A stretch of 13,295 nt of DNA from an uncultured Roseiflexaceae bacterium. Its GTDB lineage: Bacteria > Chloroflexota > Chloroflexia > Chloroflexales > Roseiflexaceae. The DNA is taken from positions 1-13,295 of the forward strand of contig CAIZHO010000473.1 of assembly GCA_903932805.1 (NCBI GenBank), written 5' to 3'. Numbering within the stretch: the stretch's first letter is position 1; every line of letters begins with the position of its first letter. Positions 1 to 6,402 of this stretch are shown piece after piece. A program made the translations under genes and the position numbers. The notes under the pieces were generated by a model. It was given only the letters and a program-made list of their open reading frames with translations. It was not told the origin of the DNA and searched no databases.

Positions 1-387
1 GACGAAGCAGACCGGCTCGCACATGTCATCTCTGAGAAATTTGAAGCGCGCATCGCAACGTTGCTGGGGCATCCGACCACCGACCCGCACGGCGCACCTA
101 TACCCGCCATGGACGGAACAATGCCCGCGCACAGTTCTATTAATCTTGCTGATGTCGCCATCGGCCACCCGCACACGATTACCCGCGTCCGCGGGGACAA
201 CTATCCTGAGCGCTTGCAATACCTCGAATCACTCGGTCTGGTGCCCGGCAAAGTCGTCACTGTCGAAACCGCGGCTCCCTTCGAAGGCCCACTGACGATA
301 TCCGTGGATCGGGCAACGGTTGTGCTCGACCGGCGCATGGCTATCCTCATCGCAGTACAAGACAACGATGCACCCGCCCGTTCCTGA
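1..387 (+). CDS. DtxR/MntR-family metal-dependent transcriptional regulator (5'-truncated by window edge)
   Basis: Frame 1 is open from the first base and ends at TGA 385-387, giving 128 visible residues. The DNA-binding winged helix lies outside the window. What remains is the end of the metal-binding/dimerisation domain, including an E-A-D-R-L-A-H-V segment (residues 2-9) and the family hallmark L-L-G-H-P-T-x-D-P-H-G-x-P-I-P (about 21-35). An SH3-like FeoA domain follows at about residues 48-122. DtxR-family proteins bind Fe(II) or Mn(II) and repress uptake genes when metal is plentiful; which metal applies here cannot be read from the sequence. Odd point: where the family usually has Glu-His (Glu105-His106 in DtxR, Glu102-His103 in MntR), this protein has Ala7-His8. 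The gene overlaps the next one by 20 nt, so the two are probably co-transcribed. Family assignment is firm; the regulon is unknown. Confidence 0.9.
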   Translation, partial: DEADRLAHVISEKFEARIATLLGHPTTDPHGAPIPAMDGTMPAHSSINLADVAIGHPHTITRVRGDNYPERLQYLESLGLVPGKVVTVETAAPFEGPLTISVDRATVVLDRRMAILIAVQDNDAPARS

Positions 388-1309
388 TGCATTTGTCGCA
401 ACCATGCGCAACGTCCACGGTCAACGCGGCGTCGACTGGTGTAGGCAGCTCCCCGCACTTCTGCGTTCACTTGCAACGCAATGGGATCTCGCGCTAGGTC
501 CCACGTACCCGCTGAGCTACAACTATGTCTGTGGGGCAACTATCCGACATAGTGGCTCTGCGGTCGTACTCAAAACTGCCCCACACAATCCCGAGTTTGT
601 AACCGAAGTCGCCATGCTCCAACACTACAACGGACGCGGCGCAGTACCGATACGAGCGGTCGATTACGTCAACAGTGCATTCCTCATGACTGCAGCCGAC
701 CCTGGGTTACGCCTCGTTGATGCACTCCTTACCGATGATGCCCAGACACATGCCGCCGCACTGCTCATGCAATCGTCGTGGGCGCCGTTCCACGGCACGG
801 TCGCACTTCCCCATCTACGTGGTCAGGCGACGGTTTTGAACTCCCTCACCCAAACCCACCCTGCTGCTGCAAATCGTATCGGCTTGACACATGTCGAGGC
901 TGCGATACAACGCATTCAAACGCTCCATCGACCTGCAGAGGATGTCACCCTGCATGGAGACATGCACCACGAAAACATTCTGCAACACGGAGCAGGCTGG
1001 GTCATCATTGACCCCAAAGGCGTCATCGGTAATCCGGCAGCAGAATGTGCGGCATTCCTGCGTAACCCAGCCCGTCTGCTCGACAGTGGGATCGACATCG
1101 TTGCGCTGACGATACGACGCATTGATCTGCTGTCGTCGGTTCTTGCAATCCCCGCAGCAACAATCGCCGGTTGGAACTACGGGCTGATGGTCCTCTCGGC
1201 ATGGTGGTGCTACGAAGATGAACAACACATACCTGCCCGTGTCTTGACGTATGTCGACGCATTTGCTCACGTCGCTGCACACTATGATGAGCTCGAACAA
1301 AAAAGGTAG
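368..1309 (+). CDS. Aminoglycoside/hydroxyurea kinase family protein (streptomycin 6-kinase-like, APH(6))
   Basis: Predicted small-molecule kinase with the protein-kinase-like APH fold, 313 aa from ATG 368; the family is usually about 280-310 aa. Visible motifs are the probable ATP-binding lysine in V-V-L-K (K69), the catalytic loop H-G-D-M-H-H-E-N (residues 186-193) and the metal-binding D-P-K-G (205-208). The D-P-K-G-V-I-G-N-P-A run is characteristic of the APH(6)/hydroxyurea phosphotransferase family, which transfers phosphate from ATP to a hydroxyl such as position 6 of streptomycin. The physiological substrate of chromosomal homologues is usually unknown, so resistance should not be assumed. 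An ATG at 320 would lie deep inside the upstream gene and add a non-homologous N-terminus, so I prefer 368. ATG 404 is an alternative. The start sits inside the DtxR-like gene (20-nt overlap), suggesting translational coupling. No transposon or integron features surround it. Confidence 0.85.
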   Translation: MHPPVPDAFVATMRNVHGQRGVDWCRQLPALLRSLATQWDLALGPTYPLSYNYVCGATIRHSGSAVVLKTAPHNPEFVTEVAMLQHYNGRGAVPIRAVDYVNSAFLMTAADPGLRLVDALLTDDAQTHAAALLMQSSWAPFHGTVALPHLRGQATVLNSLTQTHPAAANRIGLTHVEAAIQRIQTLHRPAEDVTLHGDMHHENILQHGAGWVIIDPKGVIGNPAAECAAFLRNPARLLDSGIDIVALTIRRIDLLSSVLAIPAATIAGWNYGLMVLSAWWCYEDEQHIPARVLTYVDAFAHVAAHYDELEQKR

Positions 1310-1346
1310 CCCACCACGCTCCGATAGAGCGCGATGGGCAGATACC
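1299..1346 (-). terminator. Rho-independent terminator of the trypsin genes, inside the 3' end of the APH-like gene
   Basis: Read on the minus strand, a stem forms between 1327-1339 and 1309-1321 (13 positions, two mismatches) around a 5-nt loop (1322-1326). It is extended by GGTA (1346-1343) pairing with TACC (1308-1305) across a 3-nt bulge. It is followed directly by six Ts (complement of A1299-A1304). It lies 7 nt past the stop of the minus-strand trypsin gene. On the plus strand no T-run follows the hairpin, so it looks directional. Confidence 0.7.
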
Positions 1347-1352
1347 TTGCGA

Positions 1353-2189
1353 CTAATATGTCAGTTTGGCTTGTGCTTTGATCCATGGGTAGAGAGCTGA
1401 TATCCGCGTATATATACCAGGATATCTCGCCCAGGCGCACCCAATGCCAGTACTCACAATCCCGATTTGGATGGGCACTCCGGCGAGTGTTGCAATCAGC
1501 GGTCCGCCACTGTCGCCCTGACACGCGTCTTTGCCGCCGGCCGCGTAGCCAGCACATGTCATCTGATTGGTGATGATCCCAGGCCCGTAAAACACATTGC
1601 ACGCGGCATTTGACACAATCGGGACTTGTACTTTGCGCAGAGTATAGGATGATGTCCCTTGAAAGCGGGTGGCTCCCCAGCCACTAACCGTCGTCATTTT
1701 TCCGGCTACGTATAGTGGTTTGTAGATATTTGCCGTTGTCGCTAGCCGTATTACTTTCACCCCAGTGCTTGACTGTACAGGCGCCGAAAGCTTCAACACT
1801 GCGAGGTCGTAATCATACGTTTCGTCATCATAACGTGGGTGCACGATGACAATGCTCACCGTCCTTCGCTGAAAATACGGATTCAATGCATTCTTTGCAA
1901 GACTACGCCTATTCTGCAGTCCCGCATAAACGTTAAACGCGCGGGCATTGTATGGCACCCCCGCATGGTCTACCACGCAGTGTGCAGCGGTGAGTACATA
2001 TTGCGTTGAGATGAGCGATCCGCCGCACATATAACCGGCAACGTAGATCAGAACTTGATGTGGGAACTCAGCCATGGTTGCGTTTGTGCCACCGACGATG
2101 CGTGATTGAGCATCCGTCCGAAGCGGGAGAACGGTAATTCCCTTTGCCAAAAGCAACACCATGAGGAGTAAGCGCATCCAGGTTTTCAT
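1353..2189 (-). CDS. Secreted trypsin-like serine protease (S1 family)
   Basis: Single-domain chymotrypsin-fold protease, 278 aa. A charged N-terminus and hydrophobic core (residues 5-20) form a Sec signal peptide. A very short propeptide ends at Arg30, followed by I-V-G-G (31-34), the classical zymogen activation site. The catalytic triad is complete: His70 in L-T-A-A-H-C, Asp128 in Y-D-L-A-V-L, Ser227 in G-D-S-G-G-P. Asp221 six residues before the serine (chymotrypsin Asp189) and glycines at the 216 and 226 positions predict cleavage after Arg or Lys. Three cysteine pairs of trypsin (C55/C71, C197/C212, C223/C251) are present, fitting an extracellular enzyme. The start at 2189 is preceded by TGAGGG. 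It lies 72 nt downstream of a paralogous trypsin-RCC1 gene in the same direction, possibly co-transcribed, and ends just before a strong terminator. Role is likely extracellular protein degradation. Confidence 0.93.
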   Translation of the reverse strand: MKTWMRLLLMVLLLAKGITVLPLRTDAQSRIVGGTNATMAEFPHQVLIYVAGYMCGGSLISTQYVLTAAHCVVDHAGVPYNARAFNVYAGLQNRRSLAKNALNPYFQRRTVSIVIVHPRYDDETYDYDLAVLKLSAPVQSSTGVKVIRLATTANIYKPLYVAGKMTTVSGWGATRFQGTSSYTLRKVQVPIVSNAACNVFYGPGIITNQMTCAGYAAGGKDACQGDSGGPLIATLAGVPIQIGIVSTGIGCAWARYPGIYTRISALYPWIKAQAKLTY

Positions 2190-2261
2190 TGACCCTCAAA
2201 TCTGCTCAGCAAACTCTGTCCACACAAATATCGGTATGACGTTACCACAAACGATGCTCCA

Positions 2262-4133
2262 TTATCGGGTCCGTGTCGGGGTACGCGTGACCTTTGCATC
2301 AAGGGCAGCGGAACCGAGCACGATGACTGAACCGTTGCGTAACCCAATGACACTATTGAGGTGCCCGGCCGCGATAGAAATCGCATTCGTTATTGCAGGG
2401 ATATTGATCTGCCCGTCAACATTCTTGCCCCACCCCACCACCGTGCCGTTCCGCTTCAGCGCAAGCGAGAACCCATTCCCCGCGCTGATTGCAATGACAT
2501 CCGACAGACTTGTTGGCGGTGCGGCTTGACCATATGTATTGACACCCCAGCCAATGACCTTGCCCGTGGCGGTGAGTGCGAGCGCATGGTCTATGCCTGC
2601 GCTGATTGCCACGATGTCTTTTTTCGCGGCAGAGGGGATTGTTATTGGGGACTGCGGTTTTGTACCCCAGCCGACGACTTCGCCCGAGTCTTTGAGTGCT
2701 AACGAATATCCGTTACCAGCAGCAACACTCAATACCGTCGAAAGCGGCTTGTTTTTGCTCCCGCATTGCTCGTAGCGATCACTCCCCCAACACAAGATTT
2801 TGCCGGTTTTTATGGCGAGTACATGGCTCGCCCCGGCCGAAATCTTGCTCACGCCCGATTGCGCTGCAATAGGGATGTTGAGTTGTTGAAAGTCGTTCGC
2901 CCCCCACCCATAGACCCGGCCGCTGCGACTCAAGGCGACGGTATAGTTATTACCAGCGGCCACGTCGTCAAACAACACGCGCGCCAGTCCGAGCGGGATA
3001 CTCGACTGACCCTTTGCGTTGAACCCCCACGAAACCAACGCCCCGTTGTACAGCGCTGCAACAGAGAACGACGCACCGCTGGCCACTTTTTTGAAGGCTA
3101 TCGGCAGCGGCGTTGGCGTGACTGTTGGAGTCATCGTCGCAGTTGGTGTGCGTGTCGACGTGCGGGTCGCTGTGCGGGTCACCGTGGCAGTCGCCGTGTG
3201 TGTCGCCGTGCGCGTCGCCGTGGCACTCGGCGTGCGCGTGCGCGTCGGCGTTTGGGATGACGTCGGCGTCAACGACGGTGTCAACGTCTCGACTGGCCCC
3301 AACGTACCGGTATAGGACGTTATCCAGCTTTCAAAAAATGACACACGCGTATAAATCCCAGGGTACTCTTTCAAGGCGCAGCCTTCACCCGAACTCACCA
3401 CACCAAGCACCGTGAACGTCCCAGAATTGACCGTAAACAACGGCCCACCGCTATCACCTTGACAGGCATCGATTCCGCCAACTATTGTGTCACCGGCGCA
3501 CATCATGCGATCAGTAATCGGTTGGGATAATCCGCTGTACCCATCATCACAGCGGGCATTACTCACGATTGGTACTGTAACTTTCTGCAAAAGAGATGCA
3601 GAACTCCCGCCGTACGAAGTCGTTCCCCAGCCCGCCACGACCACAGACACACCATCTGCATAGAGTGCAGCCGACTCGGGCAAATACCCCGGGGTAGCCA
3701 AGCCCACTTGCGCCGTCATGGTCATCGGGGTGACGAGTTCGAGCAGCGCAATGTCATAGTCATAAATGCTGGCGTCGTAATCAGGATGGTTGATAATGCG
3801 TTTGATAGCACTCGTTTGCGCATTCGCGTTCACCCCAACGCCTGTGTTCATCACGCGCGAATGCATACCCATCGCAACACGAAAATCTGACGCGCCATAC
3901 CCTGACACACAATGTGCAGCGGTCAAGACCCACGTCGGACTCAGGAGCGTCCCACCACAGCGGTGACTGGTTATACCACTTGACCAATACAGATACGCAG
4001 CAAAGGGGAACTCATTGGGGGTCGCTTCGGTACCGCCCACGATCCGCGGCGTGTAGAGCTCTTGGGCCTGTGCGGGCTGAATCAAACGCAACAATATGAA
4101 GATCACCAACAGCCCTGCGAATATGTGACGCAT
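2262..4133 (-). CDS. Secreted trypsin-like protease fused to a seven-repeat RCC1 propeller
   Basis: Modular 623-aa exported protein. Residues 1-23 form a signal peptide (A-Q-A-Q end) and Arg30/I-V-G-G 31-34 is the activation site. The S1 domain (31-275) has His74, Asp127 and Ser228, with Asp222 in the S1 pocket (trypsin specificity) and cysteine pairs C59/C75, C195/C212 and C224/C252. Residues about 280-343 are a Thr/Pro/Arg/Ala-rich, probably extended or glycosylated stalk. Residues about 345-612 contain seven repeats of 38-41 aa built on A-A-G-x-x-x-S-x-A-L and V-x-G-W-G, the RCC1 signature. Seven repeats would close a seven-bladed propeller; the last is degenerate (V-L-G for G-W-G). The protein then ends in V-T-R-T-P-T-R-T-R, which resembles the start of a second stalk. 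RCC1 modules usually mediate protein binding; here one may tether the protease to a substrate or surface (inference). The start at 4133 has AAGG 6-10 nt upstream. Confidence 0.92.
   Translation of the reverse strand: MRHIFAGLLVIFILLRLIQPAQAQELYTPRIVGGTEATPNEFPFAAYLYWSSGITSHRCGGTLLSPTWVLTAAHCVSGYGASDFRVAMGMHSRVMNTGVGVNANAQTSAIKRIINHPDYDASIYDYDIALLELVTPMTMTAQVGLATPGYLPESAALYADGVSVVVAGWGTTSYGGSSASLLQKVTVPIVSNARCDDGYSGLSQPITDRMMCAGDTIVGGIDACQGDSGGPLFTVNSGTFTVLGVVSSGEGCALKEYPGIYTRVSFFESWITSYTGTLGPVETLTPSLTPTSSQTPTRTRTPSATATRTATHTATATVTRTATRTSTRTPTATMTPTVTPTPLPIAFKKVASGASFSVAALYNGALVSWGFNAKGQSSIPLGLARVLFDDVAAGNNYTVALSRSGRVYGWGANDFQQLNIPIAAQSGVSKISAGASHVLAIKTGKILCWGSDRYEQCGSKNKPLSTVLSVAAGNGYSLALKDSGEVVGWGTKPQSPITIPSAAKKDIVAISAGIDHALALTATGKVIGWGVNTYGQAAPPTSLSDVIAISAGNGFSLALKRNGTVVGWGKNVDGQINIPAITNAISIAAGHLNSVIGLRNGSVIVLGSAALDAKVTRTPTRTR
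3105..3296 (-). repeat. Low-complexity Thr/Pro/Arg codon repeat (stalk of the trypsin-RCC1 protein)
   Basis: This stretch encodes residues about 280-343 and consists of imperfect 6- and 12-bp units, read on the plus strand as variants of GTCGCCGTGCGC. It encodes alternating T-x-T-x dipeptides. The units are too degenerate and too short to be a CRISPR or minisatellite array. Such DNA is prone to slippage, so stalk length may vary between strains. Confidence 0.7.
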
Positions 4134-4160
4134 ATAGTACCTTGTGACTCAAATAGCATT

Positions 4161-4190
4161 ATTTTACACTGCAGTGGTGCAACCTGTACC
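4161..4190 (-). promoter_or_regulatory. Candidate promoter for the trypsin-RCC1 gene
   Basis: On the minus strand, GGTACA (4190-4185) is separated by 18 bp from TAAAAT (4166-4161), a five-of-six match to the -10 consensus. Predicted transcription would start about 20 nt before ATG 4133. The -35 match is only three of six, so this is tentative. Confidence 0.4.
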
Positions 4191-4242
4191 TACGAGACGC
4201 GCCGAGACGGCTATTCGTTCCCTGCTGACCTCATGCATGACG

Positions 4243-4271
4243 TTGCGCATTGGGCTGTGATTGTGTATGCT
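4243..4271 (+). promoter_or_regulatory. Candidate sigma70-type promoter for the rightward cluster
   Basis: TTGCGC (4243-4248), a 17-bp spacer, then TATGCT (4266-4271), each four of six to consensus. It lies 35 nt before the GTG start at 4307. Together with the leftward candidate at 4161-4190 it makes 4134-4306 a divergent promoter region. I see no clear operator palindrome between them. Confidence 0.45.
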
Positions 4272-4294
4272 TATCACGTTATGAAACACCCATA

Positions 4295-4300
4295 GAGGAG
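4295..4300 (+). promoter_or_regulatory. Ribosome binding site deciding the GTG start at 4307
   Basis: GAGGAG ends 6 nt before GTG 4307. The frame stays open upstream to 4250, but those upstream codons overlap the promoter candidate and have no ribosome binding site. The start is therefore placed at GTG 4307. Confidence 0.65.
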
Positions 4301-4306
4301 CCTCTT

Positions 4307-4972
4307 GTGAGCAATAAATCGCAATCACCGCGCTACGACGAGCAGGATTATGAATTGAATCTCGTTGTGGGGTCAATTTTCACTGTTACTCCCCAAGAAG
4401 ACCGGGCGGCGTTTGAGTCTGAACGTGAATGGGTACAAGAAATTCAAGATTTGTTGCGCAGCGAAGAGATCGTCATCGACTTGATGGCCAACCCTGGGAC
4501 CAATATCTGGGAGGGTGGGATTCGTCATGGGGTTGATCTCGATCGGCTTTGCCTCGTCGCCGCATATCTCGAAAACGGCATGGATTTCCAATCCATTTTG
4601 AACCGACCATCAAAAGAAGAAGATGACGTTGATCCACTACTCGAACAAATCTGGGAAGACGAAATCGATACGCAGTTCCCGCATCTCATCAAACATCAAG
4701 CAATAGATGGGTATTACTTGCCCATCGACTTCCCCCAACCCATTTGGTTTTTGCCCGAGGCAGACGCAGACGGTGAAGATCCAGACGAGGACGATGTCGA
4801 ATTGTTTTCGTTTGGCTCAGCGCCTGCTTTGCTCCGCGAGCTCCATATGTTGCGCGGGTTGATGCAGCAATTTGATGTGTCGCCCAAACATGCGACGATG
4901 AAGTGCCTCAATGCCCTGATGGAAGGCGCTCAGATGAGCGTCAATACCGATTTACCGATGTTGATTTGGTAA
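4307..4972 (+). CDS. Unrecognised acidic cytosolic protein (221 aa)
   Basis: I do not recognise a family. The protein has no signal peptide or membrane segment and is strongly acidic, with D/E runs at about residues 100-106 and 151-163. The N-terminal half contains a short strand-like L-V-V-G-S-I-F-T-V, a charged helix (about 30-50, E-R-E-W-V-Q-E-I-Q-D-L-L) and the segment W-E-G-G-I-R-H-G-V-D-L-D-R-L. The C-terminal third contains F-G-S-A-P-A-L-L-R-E-L-H-M-L-R-G-L, probably helical. GTG 4307 is supported by GAGGAG at 4295-4300. It is the first gene of the rightward cluster and ends 50 nt before miaB. Composition (acidic, compact, aromatic-rich) is compatible with a small binding or immunity-like protein, but nothing proves this and no toxin gene lies beside it. 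Confidence 0.8.
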   Translation: MSNKSQSPRYDEQDYELNLVVGSIFTVTPQEDRAAFESEREWVQEIQDLLRSEEIVIDLMANPGTNIWEGGIRHGVDLDRLCLVAAYLENGMDFQSILNRPSKEEDDVDPLLEQIWEDEIDTQFPHLIKHQAIDGYYLPIDFPQPIWFLPEADADGEDPDEDDVELFSFGSAPALLRELHMLRGLMQQFDVSPKHATMKCLNALMEGAQMSVNTDLPMLIW

Positions 4973-4985
4973 ACCGCACCTCGAC

Positions 4986-5013
4986 TTGTGCTATACTTAC
5001 TTTTTAGTAGTAT
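4986..5013 (+). promoter_or_regulatory. Weak candidate promoter before miaB
   Basis: TTGTGC (4986-4991), a 16-bp spacer and TAGTAT (5008-5013), a four-of-six -10. TATACT at 4992-4997 is an alternative -10 but has no good -35. Either would give a short leader for miaB. Read-through from the upstream gene is equally possible. Confidence 0.25.
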
Positions 5014-5022
5014 CGAGCAAGG

Positions 5023-6402
5023 ATGTATCGGCTGATGCAGGATATCCCTCTCATGATGAGCGCACCGGCGACGACTTCGCGTGATGACACACCACGCGAG
5101 CGTCGCTATTATGTGTGGACCGTCGGCTGTCAGATGAATATCTCGGATTCAGAACGGCTCGAAAGTGGTCTGCAGAGTGTCGGGTATGCACCCGCAGCAC
5201 GACCCGAAGACGCCAGTTTTGTCGTCCTGAACTCCTGTAGTGTGCGTGCCTCTGCCGAAGAACGGATCATCGGCAAGCTCGGCGATTTGCAACGGGTCAA
5301 ACGCGAGAACCCAGCGATGCAAATCGTCCTCTGGGGATGTATGGTCGGCCCCGAGAACACCTCAATATTCAAACAACGGCTGCCCATCGTCGATCATTTT
5401 GTCTCACCATCGGCAGTCGATGAGGTTGTTGCGCTTGCGCCGAACGCTATATACACAATGGACGAACCGGCTCTCCCCGTTGCAGATTGGACCACACCGC
5501 CGGTCACCGTCCATGTACCCATCCAATACGGCTGTAATATGTCGTGCTCGTACTGTGTCATCCCATTGCGACGCGGCAAAGAAATCAGCCGCCCGCTTGC
5601 CGAAATCGTCGACGAAGTGACACGGATTGTGGCGCGGGGCGCCAAAGAGATAACCTTGCTCGGTCAAATTGTCGATTCGTGGGGGCACGATTTGCCCGGT
5701 CGGCCCGAGCTGGCAGACCTCTTGACCGCTGTACATGCGGTGCCAGGGTTAGTCCGGCTACGGTTTTTGACCTCACACCCTGCGTGGATCAACGAACGAC
5801 TGATGCAAACCATGGCCAGTCTGCCCAAATGCCCACGCGAAATCAATCTTCCCATCCAACACGGGCATGACGCTATGCTCAAACGCATGCGACGTGGATA
5901 CACCGTCCAACGTTACCGCGAACTTGCTGCGAGTTTGCGCCGCGTGATGCCAGATATCGCACTGAGCACCGACATCATCGTGGGTCACCCCGGTGAATCG
6001 GAAGAGGAATTCCAAGCGACGGTCGACCTTGTCAAAGAACTCCACTTCGACAAGATTCATATAGCGGCGTTTTCTTCGCGACCCGGCACTCGTGCTGCGA
6101 CGCTCGAAGAAGACCCGGTCCAAGCCGTACCCGAAGGTGTCAAGGCACAGCGCCGGATCGAGCTCGAACGCGTCCAAGAAGGCATCGCGACCGAACGCAG
6201 TGCACGATTGCTCAACGCCGTTGTCGAGGTTTTGGTCGAAGCCGAGAGCAAAGGCAAATGGCGCGGTCGTTCGAGTGGCAATCAGTTGGTCTTTTTCGCC
6301 AGCCCTGACGAATGGCGTGGCCGCGTGGCACGTGTGCGGGTGACGCATACGAGCCCATGGTCGCTGTCTGGTGATGTCATCGGTGAGGTCAGCCCTGACT
6401 AA
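5023..6402 (+). CDS. miaB: tRNA-2-methylthio-N6-dimethylallyladenosine synthase MiaB
   Basis: Radical-SAM methylthiotransferase that converts i6A37 to ms2i6A37 in tRNAs reading UNN codons, up to 459 aa. The N-terminal UPF0004 domain (about 29-145) carries the auxiliary cluster cysteines C36 (V-G-C-Q-M-N), C72 (N-S-C-S-V-R) and C106 (W-G-C-M). The radical SAM core (about 160-385) has C171, C175 and C178 in G-C-N-M-S-C-S-Y-C, followed by V-I-P-L-R-R-G-K-E-I-S-R and L-L-G-Q. A C-terminal TRAM domain (about 395-456) should bind tRNA. N-S-C-S-V-R near C72 and the P-x-R-R-G-x-E-x-S-R motif favour MiaB over MtaB or RimO. The start is uncertain. ATG 5023 overlaps the nearest AAGGA, while ATG 5035 and ATG 5053 are better spaced from AAGGA and AGGA and would only shorten a non-conserved leader. 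The 3' end overlaps the CPBP gene. Confidence 0.93.
   Translation: MYRLMQDIPLMMSAPATTSRDDTPRERRYYVWTVGCQMNISDSERLESGLQSVGYAPAARPEDASFVVLNSCSVRASAEERIIGKLGDLQRVKRENPAMQIVLWGCMVGPENTSIFKQRLPIVDHFVSPSAVDEVVALAPNAIYTMDEPALPVADWTTPPVTVHVPIQYGCNMSCSYCVIPLRRGKEISRPLAEIVDEVTRIVARGAKEITLLGQIVDSWGHDLPGRPELADLLTAVHAVPGLVRLRFLTSHPAWINERLMQTMASLPKCPREINLPIQHGHDAMLKRMRRGYTVQRYRELAASLRRVMPDIALSTDIIVGHPGESEEEFQATVDLVKELHFDKIHIAAFSSRPGTRAATLEEDPVQAVPEGVKAQRRIELERVQEGIATERSARLLNAVVEVLVEAESKGKWRGRSSGNQLVFFASPDEWRGRVARVRVTHTSPWSLSGDVIGEVSPD

Noticed and set aside
368..1309. The APH(6)-like gene as part of an acquired resistance island
   Set aside because: There is no integrase, transposase, inverted repeat or attC-like site nearby, and codon use and overlap with the upstream gene look native.
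3105..3296. A repetitive GC-rich tract that might be a CRISPR-like or tandem repeat array
   Set aside because: The units are degenerate 6-12 bp, there are no spacers, and the tract is in frame as a Thr/Pro-rich stalk.
4134..4306. A possible small gene or structured RNA in the divergent intergenic region
   Set aside because: The short frames here lack ribosome binding sites and overlap candidate promoters. No strong hairpin was seen.
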